Shown here: positions 21,397 through 29,075 of the stretch, piece by piece
Position numbering within the stretch: position 1 is the first letter of the stretch
How the letters are laid out: the number at the start of each line of letters is the position of its first letter
Assembly: GCF_002101675.1 (NCBI RefSeq)
Contig: NZ_LQOY01000073.1
Span: 1 to 39,818 of the forward strand
Direction of reading: 5' to 3'
DNA length: 39,818 nt
DNA from: Mycobacterium gordonae
Lineage (GTDB): Bacteria > Actinomycetota > Actinomycetes > Mycobacteriales > Mycobacteriaceae
Position numbers and translations under genes: made by a program
The notes under the pieces: model-generated
Told to the model about the DNA's origin: nothing
Databases searched by the model: none
What the model saw: the letters and a program-made list of their open reading frames with translations, nothing else

Positions 21397-23142
21397 GTGC
21401 TGCAGGTCGATGTTGCCGGACTGCAGAGTGCGGTCGCGGGGCTGGTCGCCGCCGCTAACAGCCTTGCCAGGCTCGGCGCGCAGTCGCCGGTGCACCCTCC
21501 GCTGGCCACCGATGAGACATCAACGAGCGTGGCTGCCCGCCTCAGTGAGCACGCGGCGGTGATGGCATCGCGAGCTGCTGACGGGTCGACGGTCCTTGCG
21601 GCCGGCGCCAAGGCGATAACCCAGTCAGCAGTCGCGTATGGGCAGATGGACCAGGCCAATCAAGCGGTGGTGAGCTTGCAAGGTAACCCTGCACCCTCCA
21701 CGCCGGGCTTCACCCCGGCGGTGACGGTGAATCTTGTTGCGCCTGATGTGCCGATCGCCCCGCCGGGACCCCGCCCAGCCGAAACGACGGCGGCGATCAT
21801 GGAAGCCGGTCAGCCCGCTGCCGGGGATGCGTTTGTGGCCGACTGTGCGGCACTGTCAGAAGGATTTAGCGCTGCCGCGCGATCGGCCCGCCGCGGGGCG
21901 GCCACGGTCAGTGAACATCTCAAAGGGGAAGCAGGACCGCGTATTTCGGCGGCGTTGAATCGTTACGCGGACTGGGCGCAGGAGATGGCCCGCCATGCCG
22001 ACACCGTTGGAAAGCTCGCCGGCAGCCACAAGAACAGATTTACACAAGCCAAGCAGGCGACTCCGACGACCACGGAGTTCGCTAACCGTCACCGCGAGCT
22101 CCACAACGCGATCGCACTCAACAGCTCTTATCCCAGTCCGGGATCGGCGGCCGCGGTGTCTAAGGCACACACGAATTTGACCCAGTTAACGAACCACACC
22201 CAGGTTGTGGCCGCTGGCTACCACACCGGCGAGACGATACCGGAGGCTCCGCCGGGGCCACCGCCAGCCCCAGCAATCGTGGAACCTGGTGCCGGACAAG
22301 GGGACACCCCGCCGTCTCCAACTCAGCAGGGAGCGGATCCAAAACCGACACGCGATCACCCGGGCACCACCCACGCCGGCGACGTCGACCCCGACACCGA
22401 CCCCGCCGGCCTCGACGAGAGTCTCAATGCAGGCGATGGTGATCCCGCCGCTAACCCGCTAGCGCCTGCGGGAACGGGTGCGATGCCGGGAATGGCCTCA
22501 TCTTTGCCGCCGATGTTGACCGGCCTGCTGGGCGCCGGGGTCGGGATGGCCACCCAGATACCGCAGAAATTAGGCCAAGAGCTGCAGGGATTGGCCCAGC
22601 AAGCCACCCAGAGCGTTGCAGGTTTGGCACAAGGAATGGCAGGCAAGAACGGGCTGGACGACGCGGCCAAAATTGAGCCAGCAGACTCCCTGGGCAGCGG
22701 TGCCGGCGGAGGCGGTGGTGACGACGGCGCTACCGCCCCGGCGGCCAGCGGCGGCGCAGATCTCAAGCCGGCGGCTTCAGCGATCTCCGGAATGAGTTCC
22801 CCCACCTCGCCCCCGTTGGCGGGGGCCAGCGCCACCCCGAGTCCCACCGCTGCCGCCGCTGAGAGCGGTATGGGCGGCTCCCCAATGTTCATGCCCCCGA
22901 TGGGGGGCATGGGCGCTGGCGCCGGGGCGGCCAAGCGCAAGGTAAAGGACCCGGACAAGTCGATCGAGATGCCATCGCGCCCTAATTCCGAGCCGATCAA
23001 AGGCGAACGGGGAGACCCAATTCGGCACACGGCCACCGTTGACGCCGCTGCCTACCCCAAAGACGGGCCGAAGCGCACGGTGACCGTTCGGTCACGCAGC
23101 CGACGCGTCGACCGCGACCCGGGCAGCGGTGATGACCAGTGA
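21397..23142 (+). CDS. EspB-like secreted protein (PE/PPE-like helical N-terminus with Pro/Gly/Ala-rich tail)
   Basis: A 581-residue protein with the architecture of EspB, a single-chain PE-PPE-like ESX substrate. The PE-like part (about 1-95) ends with the secretion motif YxxxD (YGQMD, 81-85). A second helical bundle follows (about 135-270, ending near NHTQVVAAGYH). The remainder is a long Pro/Gly/Ala/Asp-rich tail with a basic end (RTVTVRSRSRRVDRD). The GTG start at 21397 has GGAGGGAGG seven bases upstream. Its stop overlaps the start of the 46-residue gene (GTGA), so translation is coupled. In ESX-1, EspB forms ring oligomers after export; the same role here is inference. Confidence 0.7.
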   Translation: MLQVDVAGLQSAVAGLVAAANSLARLGAQSPVHPPLATDETSTSVAARLSEHAAVMASRAADGSTVLAAGAKAITQSAVAYGQMDQANQAVVSLQGNPAPSTPGFTPAVTVNLVAPDVPIAPPGPRPAETTAAIMEAGQPAAGDAFVADCAALSEGFSAAARSARRGAATVSEHLKGEAGPRISAALNRYADWAQEMARHADTVGKLAGSHKNRFTQAKQATPTTTEFANRHRELHNAIALNSSYPSPGSAAAVSKAHTNLTQLTNHTQVVAAGYHTGETIPEAPPGPPPAPAIVEPGAGQGDTPPSPTQQGADPKPTRDHPGTTHAGDVDPDTDPAGLDESLNAGDGDPAANPLAPAGTGAMPGMASSLPPMLTGLLGAGVGMATQIPQKLGQELQGLAQQATQSVAGLAQGMAGKNGLDDAAKIEPADSLGSGAGGGGGDDGATAPAASGGADLKPAASAISGMSSPTSPPLAGASATPSPTAAAAESGMGGSPMFMPPMGGMGAGAGAAKRKVKDPDKSIEMPSRPNSEPIKGERGDPIRHTATVDAAAYPKDGPKRTVTVRSRSRRVDRDPGSGDDQ

Positions 23143-23279
23143 GCGTGAATGGGTGCGTCGGCTATCAGTCCGATCAGAATCTGGTCGCTGAAGTGATGGC
23201 CCAGCTCGATTCGGTGTCGATGGCCCTGCCCGACCTGCAGGATGAAATTGCGTCCGACGACGATGGTGAGGCCCCGTGA
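23139..23279 (+). CDS. 46-residue paralogue of the N-terminus of the YbaB-like protein
   Basis: A very short gene overlapping both neighbours: its GTG overlaps the previous stop (GTGA at 23139-23142) and its TGA overlaps the next GTG (23276-23279). The product GYQSDQNLVAEVMAQLDSVS (about 8-27) aligns with GYQADKNLTASVIARMERVS of the next protein, and ALPDLQDEI with MLSKLLEEM. It therefore resembles only the helical N-terminal hairpin of a YbaB-like protein and lacks the beta-sheet. It could be a truncated duplicate or a true mini-partner that mixes into YbaB-type dimers. Confidence 0.65.
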   Translation: MSVNGCVGYQSDQNLVAEVMAQLDSVSMALPDLQDEIASDDDGEAP

Positions 23280-23662
23280 CGGTGTACGAGTATGACGGCT
23301 ACCAGGCGGATAAGAATTTAACCGCCAGTGTCATAGCGCGCATGGAACGGGTGTCGACGATGCTTTCCAAGCTGCTCGAGGAGATGGATGGCATCGACCT
23401 GGAAGCCATCGGCGGCGATGGCGACGTCGTGTTGTCGGTGAACTCCCAAGGACAACTCACCTCGCTGTCGCTGGCGCAGGGCTGCACCACCCGCTACTCA
23501 CACGGGGCTTTGGCCGAGCTGATCAACACCACGATCGACGAGGCAGTCAACGCCGCGGCCGAGGAAACAGCGAGCGTGGGAGGCGGCCAAGACCAGGAAG
23601 CGCTCGACGCTGCTGTGCAAGCGTTCATCAATCCCGAAAGTGAGATCTGGACTGCCACCTGA
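23276..23662 (+). CDS. YbaB/EspL-like protein
   Basis: A 128-residue protein with the YbaB/EbfC layout: an N-terminal helix (GYQADKNLTASVIARMERVS), a beta-sheet core (DGDVVLSVNSQGQLTSLSLA) and a C-terminal helix (LAELINTTIDEAVNAAAEET). YbaB-family proteins occur in ESX loci as EspL, which in ESX-1 is needed for stability of EspB-type substrates and binds WhiB6. Here it directly follows the EspB-like gene, which supports that role; nucleoid binding is the other known activity of the fold. The GTG start overlaps the previous stop. Confidence 0.75.
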   Translation: MTVYEYDGYQADKNLTASVIARMERVSTMLSKLLEEMDGIDLEAIGGDGDVVLSVNSQGQLTSLSLAQGCTTRYSHGALAELINTTIDEAVNAAAEETASVGGGQDQEALDAAVQAFINPESEIWTAT

Positions 23663-23731
23663 GCACCGGTTTCGTCTTGGATTCGCGTCCAACGGTAGCC
23701 CGATGTCGCCGCAGGACAGTACGCTGATTGC

Positions 23732-24409
23732 ATGAATCCGCAGGCAGTTGGGCAGCCGAGCTACCCCGCTGCGACCGGCGGCCCGCCCACCTCCACGAGT
23801 ACGGTCGGTGTGCCGACCGGTGCCGCGGTGTTGCCACCACCGCCCAGCTACGTGCCACCCCCACAAGCTCCTGCACCGCCACCGGTGTACCGCAGACGCG
23901 GGCCGGGCTGGCTGGCGGTATGGGTAATGCTGGCGCTCGCGCTGCTACTGGCGTTAAGCGCAACGGTGATGAGTGCGATGAAGTTGACCGCATCAAACCC
24001 GGCCGCGACAACCACCACGGTGATGGCGCCACCCCCACCGCCGGTGAGCTACAGCCCGGAGCAAGTGGCGGCGGCCAAGAAGGAAGCCTGCGACGCCAGC
24101 GATACGGCGGACAAATCGATAATTGCTGCTCAAAAGAACTTCTTCGACGCTGCGCGAGACCGGCAATCGCCTCAATACCATCCTGCACTGGGCAACTTCC
24201 AGCTTGTGGTGATACTGGAGACGCAGTACATCCAACAGCATCTTCCGCCGGCTACCCCGAAGAACGTGCTAGACGCGACCAATGAATATGTCACCGCAGT
24301 AATTCGGTTGGTCGACGCCAATACCCGCGAGCTGTCCGACCACGATGCCCAGCCGTTCGTGTTAGCGCTTAGAAGTGCGGGAGATCGACTCGACAAGGTG
24401 TGTGAGTGA
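23732..24409 (+). CDS. Proline-rich single-pass membrane protein (paralogue 1)
   Basis: A 225-residue protein: a Pro/Thr-rich cytosolic N-terminus (about 1-52, with VLPPPPSYVPPP), one membrane helix (about 60-82, LAVWVMLALALLLALSATVM), and an extracytoplasmic domain (about 105-225). The outer domain starts QVAAAKKEAC and ends DKVCE, placing one Cys at each end of the helical domain, which probably form a disulfide. The protein at 24738 has the same plan and matching motifs. Such proteins accompany ESX-2-type loci, but no precise function is known to me; coupling of substrates to the membrane complex is a guess. Confidence 0.6.
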   Translation: MNPQAVGQPSYPAATGGPPTSTSTVGVPTGAAVLPPPPSYVPPPQAPAPPPVYRRRGPGWLAVWVMLALALLLALSATVMSAMKLTASNPAATTTTVMAPPPPPVSYSPEQVAAAKKEACDASDTADKSIIAAQKNFFDAARDRQSPQYHPALGNFQLVVILETQYIQQHLPPATPKNVLDATNEYVTAVIRLVDANTRELSDHDAQPFVLALRSAGDRLDKVCE

Positions 24410-24741
24410 TGCGAACCGATGACATTCTGCAGGTCATTCCCGCTGCGGCGGAGTCGGCGAACATGCTGACCGGTTCGGCAACGGTCGAGTTTGCTACGAC
24501 CGTGCCCGAGCACGCGGCCCATGGCGCGGCGGCCACGGCAGCCGGGGGGGCTCACGCGGCTTCAATGTGGGCGCCGAGCGTGGCAGCAAGCGCAGGTGTG
24601 AACCAGCAAGTCGCGGGAGCCGGTGCCGCGCTGGCGCCACGCGGTGGAAAGGTGGCTCAACGCAACGATCAATCGTTGACCGCAGACCTTCAGACCGACA
24701 ACCAGAACGCTCAGGACCTGACACCGGTGGTGAGCATATGA
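24409..24741 (+). CDS. Small Ala-rich ESX-associated protein
   Basis: A 110-residue protein beginning MRTDDILQVIPAAAESANML, rich in Ala, Gly and Thr, helical, ending LTPVVSI. It resembles EspC/PE-type small substrates in size and composition but has no WxG or YxxxD motif that I can point to. Its ATG overlaps the previous stop (TGATG) and its stop overlaps the next ATG (ATGA), so it is translated with the two paralogous membrane proteins on either side. GTG 24406 is an alternative start one codon earlier. Confidence 0.52.
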   Translation: MRTDDILQVIPAAAESANMLTGSATVEFATTVPEHAAHGAAATAAGGAHAASMWAPSVAASAGVNQQVAGAGAALAPRGGKVAQRNDQSLTADLQTDNQNAQDLTPVVSI

Positions 24742-25316
24742 CCGCCACCCTGCACTCGCCCCAAGCGGGGACACCGCTCCCACCCGCTTTCCCGCCACGT
24801 CAGCTTCCGCCACCGGCGGGGCCCGGCCGCGGGGCGGTGGGGGGCACGGCGGCGGCGCTAGTCGTTGCGGTCGGAGCCGCCGTCCTTGCCGCAGTAGCGT
24901 GGATGACGCCATCCAAAGTTCCCGTCAGTACGGTGGTTGCGCCGTGGTCACCACCTGCCCCGAGTTCCGACCAGGTGGCAGCCGCACGCACAAAGGCATG
25001 CCAAGTGTGGGGGATTACCGCGACAGCAATGGACGCGGCCACGAACGCGGTGGCCCACGCTCCAGCCGACTGGAATGACCCTGGCACCCAAGAGGCCTTG
25101 GCCAACGAGGCGCGGGTAATCCTGGTGGAAAGCGCATACCTGCGCCGTGAACTGCCCGCCGATACACCGGCAACGATCCGCTCAGGGATCGACGACTACC
25201 TTGCGGCCAGCTCGGACATGGAAAACGCCACCACGCATCGCAAGGGCAGCTTGCGAAACGCCGCGATCGGTCGTGCAAACACCGCAGAAGACAAGGTAAA
25301 CGCCGCTTGCCGGTAG
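24738..25316 (+). CDS. Proline-rich single-pass membrane protein (paralogue 2)
   Basis: A 192-residue protein with a Pro-rich N-terminus (about 1-30), one membrane helix (about 35-57, AAALVVAVGAAVLAAVAWM) and an outer helical domain. It shares with the 23732 product the start of that domain (SSDQVAAARTKAC against SPEQVAAAKKEAC), the central LPADTPATIRSGIDDYLAA against LPPATPKNVLDATNEYVTA, and a terminal cysteine (VNAACR against DKVCE). The two are clear diverged duplicates separated by one small gene, possibly forming a heterodimer at the membrane. The start overlaps the previous stop (ATGA). Confidence 0.6.
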   Translation: MTATLHSPQAGTPLPPAFPPRQLPPPAGPGRGAVGGTAAALVVAVGAAVLAAVAWMTPSKVPVSTVVAPWSPPAPSSDQVAAARTKACQVWGITATAMDAATNAVAHAPADWNDPGTQEALANEARVILVESAYLRRELPADTPATIRSGIDDYLAASSDMENATTHRKGSLRNAAIGRANTAEDKVNAACR

Positions 25317-25334
25317 TGTGAGGAAGAGGGAGCC

Positions 25335-27689
25335 GTGGCGGATGTGCCCGCAACCAGTATCGCTGGGAACATCATCATCACCCCGGATATGGTGCCGCCA
25401 GCAGCAGAGCCGTTGGAGACCCAAGCGGCGCACTACGCGGCGTTGGCGGAGAAAGTCGGTGAGCTGCAGCAGCAGCTCAAAGCCGCCAATGCGATGCGCG
25501 AAGAGGCCGCACAATCGCCCGGTTGGGAAGCTGGGCACGAAAAGAATCGCCAATTGGCCGCAGACTACGGCCGGATGGTCGAGATATACAACGCGGCGGC
25601 AGATTATTTCAACGGAGTCGCTGGCGTTTACCGCGACGCGCAAACCGCCCAACGGAACGTCTTGATGAAAGCCAATGCTGAACTGTCGCAGGCCAAGAAC
25701 GCGATACAACAGCAGGAGATCGCGGCGCGCTGGCACACGCACGCCCGAGCCCTGACGACCAGCGCGGTAGGAGCCGCTACAGCCAAGGCCGGAGTTTTCG
25801 AGCACACTGCAGGCACCGATATCACGGCTCTTACCTCACGCCTAGGCGGTCCGGCACCTCAAGACCCCGTCTTGCCCCATAGCGGCGGAGGCGGAATAGC
25901 CGTACCCACAGGCAAAGAGGGCTCCGGACTAGGTGATGACAACGGCGACCCCGCGAACCCCAACGGCACTGGCAATCCGCAGGGAATAGGTAATGGGCAC
26001 ACGCCGCGCCACAGTGGTGCAGCGAAGGGCGAGGACGGCGAGCCGGCGACGACGGGACCAGGATCCACTCCTGCGGTGATGGGGAGCCCTTATCCGGGTG
26101 CCGGGCAGATGCCGATGCCGGGTGGTGGTGGCAGCGGGATTCAGTCTGTTGGTTTCCCGCCGGGGTTGACGTCGATGACGGGGGGACTTGGATCGATGCC
26201 CGGTGGGGGTGGCATGGGAGGCCTGGGCTCTGGTGGGGGCTTGGGCGGGCTGCCCGGCGGTATGGGGCAGCTGCCCGGTACTCAGGCTGCCGGGCTGGGG
26301 AACCTGCCCGCTAATGCCGCACCAGCAGCCGGGGCACCGGCACAGTTGGGACCGGCGTTCTCCCAAGGACTTTCAGCCGGATCGGCGTTGGGGTCGCTGC
26401 CGCCTGCGACCGGCACTGGAACGCCGGCCGCAGGGCAAGCAGCCGCAACTCCAGCGGCAGGGCTGACTTCGGGTGCGGGCGTTCCTTCGGCCGGGTTGAC
26501 AGGAGCAGGTGCGACCCCTCCGGCAGTCAGCCCCGCAGCGCCGGGGCTTGCCACGTCTGGCGGGCCGACGAGTGCTGCACCGGCGGCGATGATGCTTCCG
26601 CCCCCGGGTATGGGCGCTCCCGCGGCCCCCGTAGCTGCGGGTGGCGCAAGTGCTGCAGCCCCCGTCGCCCCTGCTGGCAACACGGCCACACCGGGTGGCT
26701 CCGCGCCGACAACCGGGCCGGCAGCTGGATCGACGGTCGGATCGGGTGGGGCGGTGGTTGTGCCGGCAAGTGTTGTCAGCGCCGGAGCTGGCGCCCGCAA
26801 CCGTGGACGACCGGAGTCAGCCGAACTGGCAACCGCAAAAGTGTTGGCGCGCAAGCTCCGTCGTGACAGCGACATTGTTAATTACGCGTGCATTGAGTGG
26901 GCCGTGGGCGTATTTCGCCGCGAGGCTGGCGGGGCCACCGAGTGCGTGGTGATGTCCAACGAAGGCTTTGGTTACATTCCGCGGGGAGTGTTCTTGCCAC
27001 GTACTGCCCGTCTGTTGACGGCAGATAAGTTGGTAGACAACCAATTTCGGGAAGGCTGGTTCGGGTCATCCGATCCTGCCGAGGTGCTAGCCGAATATGC
27101 ACGGCTGCGCGGCCGCGGCGGAACGCATCTGGTTGCCATGGCAGTAACCGCGGACAGCCCCTACGGTCGGGTGCCAGGGGTCGAATACGCGGTTTGTCAA
27201 CGCGAATTCGATGACGGTGCTTACATCCGCCCGATTCTCGACGATATGCATATGCATCGTCTCGAAGCGTTGCACCCGGAGGTGTATGCCCGGGTTCAGC
27301 AGACGACCTCCACTGAACCTGAGACGCGCATGGTTGAAAATCAGGTCGTTGTGCCGCTGGCTGTGCAGATGATCGAAGCTGTGAAGATGTCGGGGGAGAT
27401 GACGCTCGATCTGCGGCAGATGTGGGATGTGCTGGGCACCGGCGACCACATCTCGGAGGAGGTATGGAACCAGTACCGGATCGCCTCAACCGTGTACTAC
27501 GTGAACCTCAGCGCGAACCGGCCTCGGCCGGAGGCCTCCACAGGAGATCGCGAGCGTTATCAGGCGCAGTGGGTCACCGCACGCACGATGGAGTTGCTGC
27601 AGGGTTGGGAGCGGCGACCGGTCGACGTAGCGGATATGGTCTACGCTGCGGCGACGGCCTACCCATGGAGATTTTGGCACCAAATTTGA
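25335..27689 (+). CDS. Large EspK-like ESX-associated protein
   Basis: A 784-residue protein in three parts. Residues 1-160 are helical and coiled-coil-like (QAAHYAALAEKVGELQQQLK onward, with SPGWEAGHEKN). Residues about 175-495 are a low-complexity Gly/Ala/Pro/Met linker. Residues about 500-784 form a globular domain (SAELATAKVLARKLRRDSDI, then CIEWAVGVFRRE, FGYIPRGVFLPRTARLL, ending AYPWRFWHQI). The plan resembles EspK of ESX-1, a partner of EspB, and other large Esp proteins, but I do not recognise the C-terminal domain firmly. The GTG start at 25335 has GAGGGAG upstream. It closes the accessory block and is separated from eccB by a toxin-antitoxin region. Confidence 0.58.
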   Translation: MADVPATSIAGNIIITPDMVPPAAEPLETQAAHYAALAEKVGELQQQLKAANAMREEAAQSPGWEAGHEKNRQLAADYGRMVEIYNAAADYFNGVAGVYRDAQTAQRNVLMKANAELSQAKNAIQQQEIAARWHTHARALTTSAVGAATAKAGVFEHTAGTDITALTSRLGGPAPQDPVLPHSGGGGIAVPTGKEGSGLGDDNGDPANPNGTGNPQGIGNGHTPRHSGAAKGEDGEPATTGPGSTPAVMGSPYPGAGQMPMPGGGGSGIQSVGFPPGLTSMTGGLGSMPGGGGMGGLGSGGGLGGLPGGMGQLPGTQAAGLGNLPANAAPAAGAPAQLGPAFSQGLSAGSALGSLPPATGTGTPAAGQAAATPAAGLTSGAGVPSAGLTGAGATPPAVSPAAPGLATSGGPTSAAPAAMMLPPPGMGAPAAPVAAGGASAAAPVAPAGNTATPGGSAPTTGPAAGSTVGSGGAVVVPASVVSAGAGARNRGRPESAELATAKVLARKLRRDSDIVNYACIEWAVGVFRREAGGATECVVMSNEGFGYIPRGVFLPRTARLLTADKLVDNQFREGWFGSSDPAEVLAEYARLRGRGGTHLVAMAVTADSPYGRVPGVEYAVCQREFDDGAYIRPILDDMHMHRLEALHPEVYARVQQTTSTEPETRMVENQVVVPLAVQMIEAVKMSGEMTLDLRQMWDVLGTGDHISEEVWNQYRIASTVYYVNLSANRPRPEASTGDRERYQAQWVTARTMELLQGWERRPVDVADMVYAAATAYPWRFWHQI

Positions 27690-28060
27690 ATTGTTATGGC
27701 GCGTGGTCGAATCCGAGCTCGGCTGCGGCGTAGCGTGAGGTGCCGCGGCGTGCGACGTGGGATGCAGTGATCAGGATTGACCGCCGAGCGCTGGCGAAAA
27801 CCGTTATAGGAGCACGCCTTATAAGTACGTGGTAGCTGGGCCTCGATTTGGCGATCGAGGTGATGGCCGGATCGTTGGAGGAGAGACGCCGAGTCGTCAC
27901 AGTGACGAAATAAGCGGTATTCGCTGGAAGCACCCATCCATCCACCGCCGCGGCCACGCGCGCAGGGTTGCCCGAGAAATTGGTGTCTGTTCTCACGCAA
28001 TCTCGGGGACATTCTTATCGGATTGGGGGCAAGTTGCGATCGGGGATAGTACGTTGAGGG
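27690..28060. other. Intergenic, no confident gene
   Basis: A 371-base stretch between the EspK-like gene and the MazF-type gene. A minus-strand ORF of 100 codons (27694-27996) has no recognisable motif and no good start. Nothing else is seen. Confidence 0.4.
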
Positions 28061-28366
28061 TCAGGAAATGAGCGCGGTGACGGCGGTCGTGGTCGTGTCA
28101 GCGAGCGCGATGCCGCCGATATTGCCGATGGGTTGGTCGAGGGCCGCGACAGGAAGCCACTGGATGAGCTCCGGTAAGACAACCCCTTTGGGTTGCAGCA
28201 CTGTGACGATCATAGCCATTGTGCTGCTGGGGATTTCACCGGGAATGAAGGGGCAGATGATCACCTGGCCGGTGGCGGCTGCGAGGTGAATCGTGTTAGA
28301 TAGTACGACAACGTACAGTTCCTGGTTGGTGTCGCGGCCTGGCGTGATGTCTCCGGGTGTGATCAC
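28061..28366 (-). CDS. mazF: MazF/PemK-type toxin
   Basis: A 101-residue MazF-fold protein: an N-terminal MITPGDITPGRDTNQELYVV with the VVVLSN segment of the first strands, VIICPFIPG as the central strand, MAMIVTVLQPKGVVLPE as the loop-strand unit, and WLPVAALDQPIGNIGG at the end. MazF toxins are sequence-specific endoribonucleases. The usual G-D-[IV]-[VW]-W-[VA] start is shortened to GDITPG, so the canonical basic and aromatic residues there are weak. It lies downstream of its antitoxin with a GTGA overlap (28363-28366). It would stabilise the element by killing or arresting cells that lose it. Confidence 0.75.
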   Translation of the reverse strand: MITPGDITPGRDTNQELYVVVLSNTIHLAAATGQVIICPFIPGEIPSSTMAMIVTVLQPKGVVLPELIQWLPVAALDQPIGNIGGIALADTTTTAVTALIS

Positions 28367-28590
28367 AGGCCAGCGGCCCGGTTCGCCTGATAGATCTTCT
28401 CCGCGTAGGCGTCGATGTCGAGCGTTGGCACAGTGTGTGTTGTGTAGTTCTCGAGCGAGATTCGGAGATGCTCGTTGTGCAGGGCTCGTTCGATCATCTC
28501 TGAACGATTCAGCCCGGCCGCCTGGGCGTCCGCATCGGCCGCCGCCAGCACGGCCTCTTCAATCATTACGGACACTTTGGCTTTCGCCAT
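28363..28590 (-). CDS. mazE: MazE-type antitoxin (ribbon-helix-helix)
   Basis: A 75-residue antitoxin. The N-terminal ribbon-helix-helix (KAKVSVMIEEAVLAAADADA, then AAGLNRSEMIERAL) would bind its promoter. The C-terminal toxin-binding tail reads ISLENYTTHTVPTLDIDAYA, as in several mycobacterial MazE proteins. It is the first gene of the pair, overlapping mazF by four bases. Expression is expected to be autoregulated by the complex. Confidence 0.82.
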   Translation of the reverse strand: MAKAKVSVMIEEAVLAAADADAQAAGLNRSEMIERALHNEHLRISLENYTTHTVPTLDIDAYAEKIYQANRAAGL

Positions 28591-28623
28591 ACCATTTATC
28601 CTACTCTGAGCAGGACAGTTGTC

Positions 28624-28898
28624 GTGAGGGTACTCCGGCTGGTGGCGCCGACGCAGGTTGCGTTAAATGGTGCGAGGACGACCTACCACAGATTCAGCTT
28701 GCCAGTCACGGTTACGGACGGGCCCATGTACGCCGATGACGACGATTCGGGGCGCGAAACGGTGTACCTGCTAGGTTCGCGTGAGAATGCGCGCCGCCTC
28801 ATGGCGGCCGTCGCACGGGATAGGGCCGTCGTCCCGGGCTGGCGAGCCTTACTAAGTCGATGGCCGAACTCGAGGAGATGGTCGGCGGCCAGGAGTGA
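28624..28898 (+). pseudogene. Decayed YefM/Phd-family antitoxin gene
   Basis: The sequence shows the hallmark middle and end of YefM antitoxins but in two frames. The first reads PMYADDDDSG, RETVYLLGSRENARRLMAAV and ARD; after a one-base shift near 28832-28845 the next frame gives GLASLTKSMAELEEMVGGQE and a stop at 28896-28898. In intact homologues this is one continuous segment (SADDY-x2-W-x-ETVYLLRSP-x-N-x-RRL). The N-terminal part is not recognisable. It is followed by a YoeB remnant, so a whole toxin-antitoxin pair has decayed. Confidence 0.6.
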
Positions 28899-28908
28899 GC
28901 TGCGATCC

Positions 28909-28986
28909 TGATGGGTAGGGCGACTTCGCTTTTGGGGCGGACTCCGATCGCTGGCGGTCAAGGTCCTGAAAGCCCGGTACCTGTAG
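28909..28986 (+). pseudogene. Remnant of a YoeB-type toxin gene
   Basis: Directly after the YefM remnant, about 28922-28950 reads DFAF-GADSDR (compare EDFxFWxxxD near the YoeB N-terminus) and 28954-28986 reads LAVKVLKARYL-stop, matching the terminal strand of YoeB (V-x-VL-x-ARYHY). The 60 or so residues normally between them are gone, so a large internal deletion has occurred. Confidence 0.5.
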
Positions 28987-29075
28987 CGATCTGGCGCCAC
29001 TGCGGTGTTCTGGGTTTTCATTCAATTTGGACGTGCTGGTAGCGGGGGTGTAGCGGGGGGCGGTACGGTGCCGGT

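Noticed and set aside
27694..27996. 100-codon minus-strand ORF as a VapC-like toxin
   Set aside because: Too short and without the acidic residues of a PIN domain.
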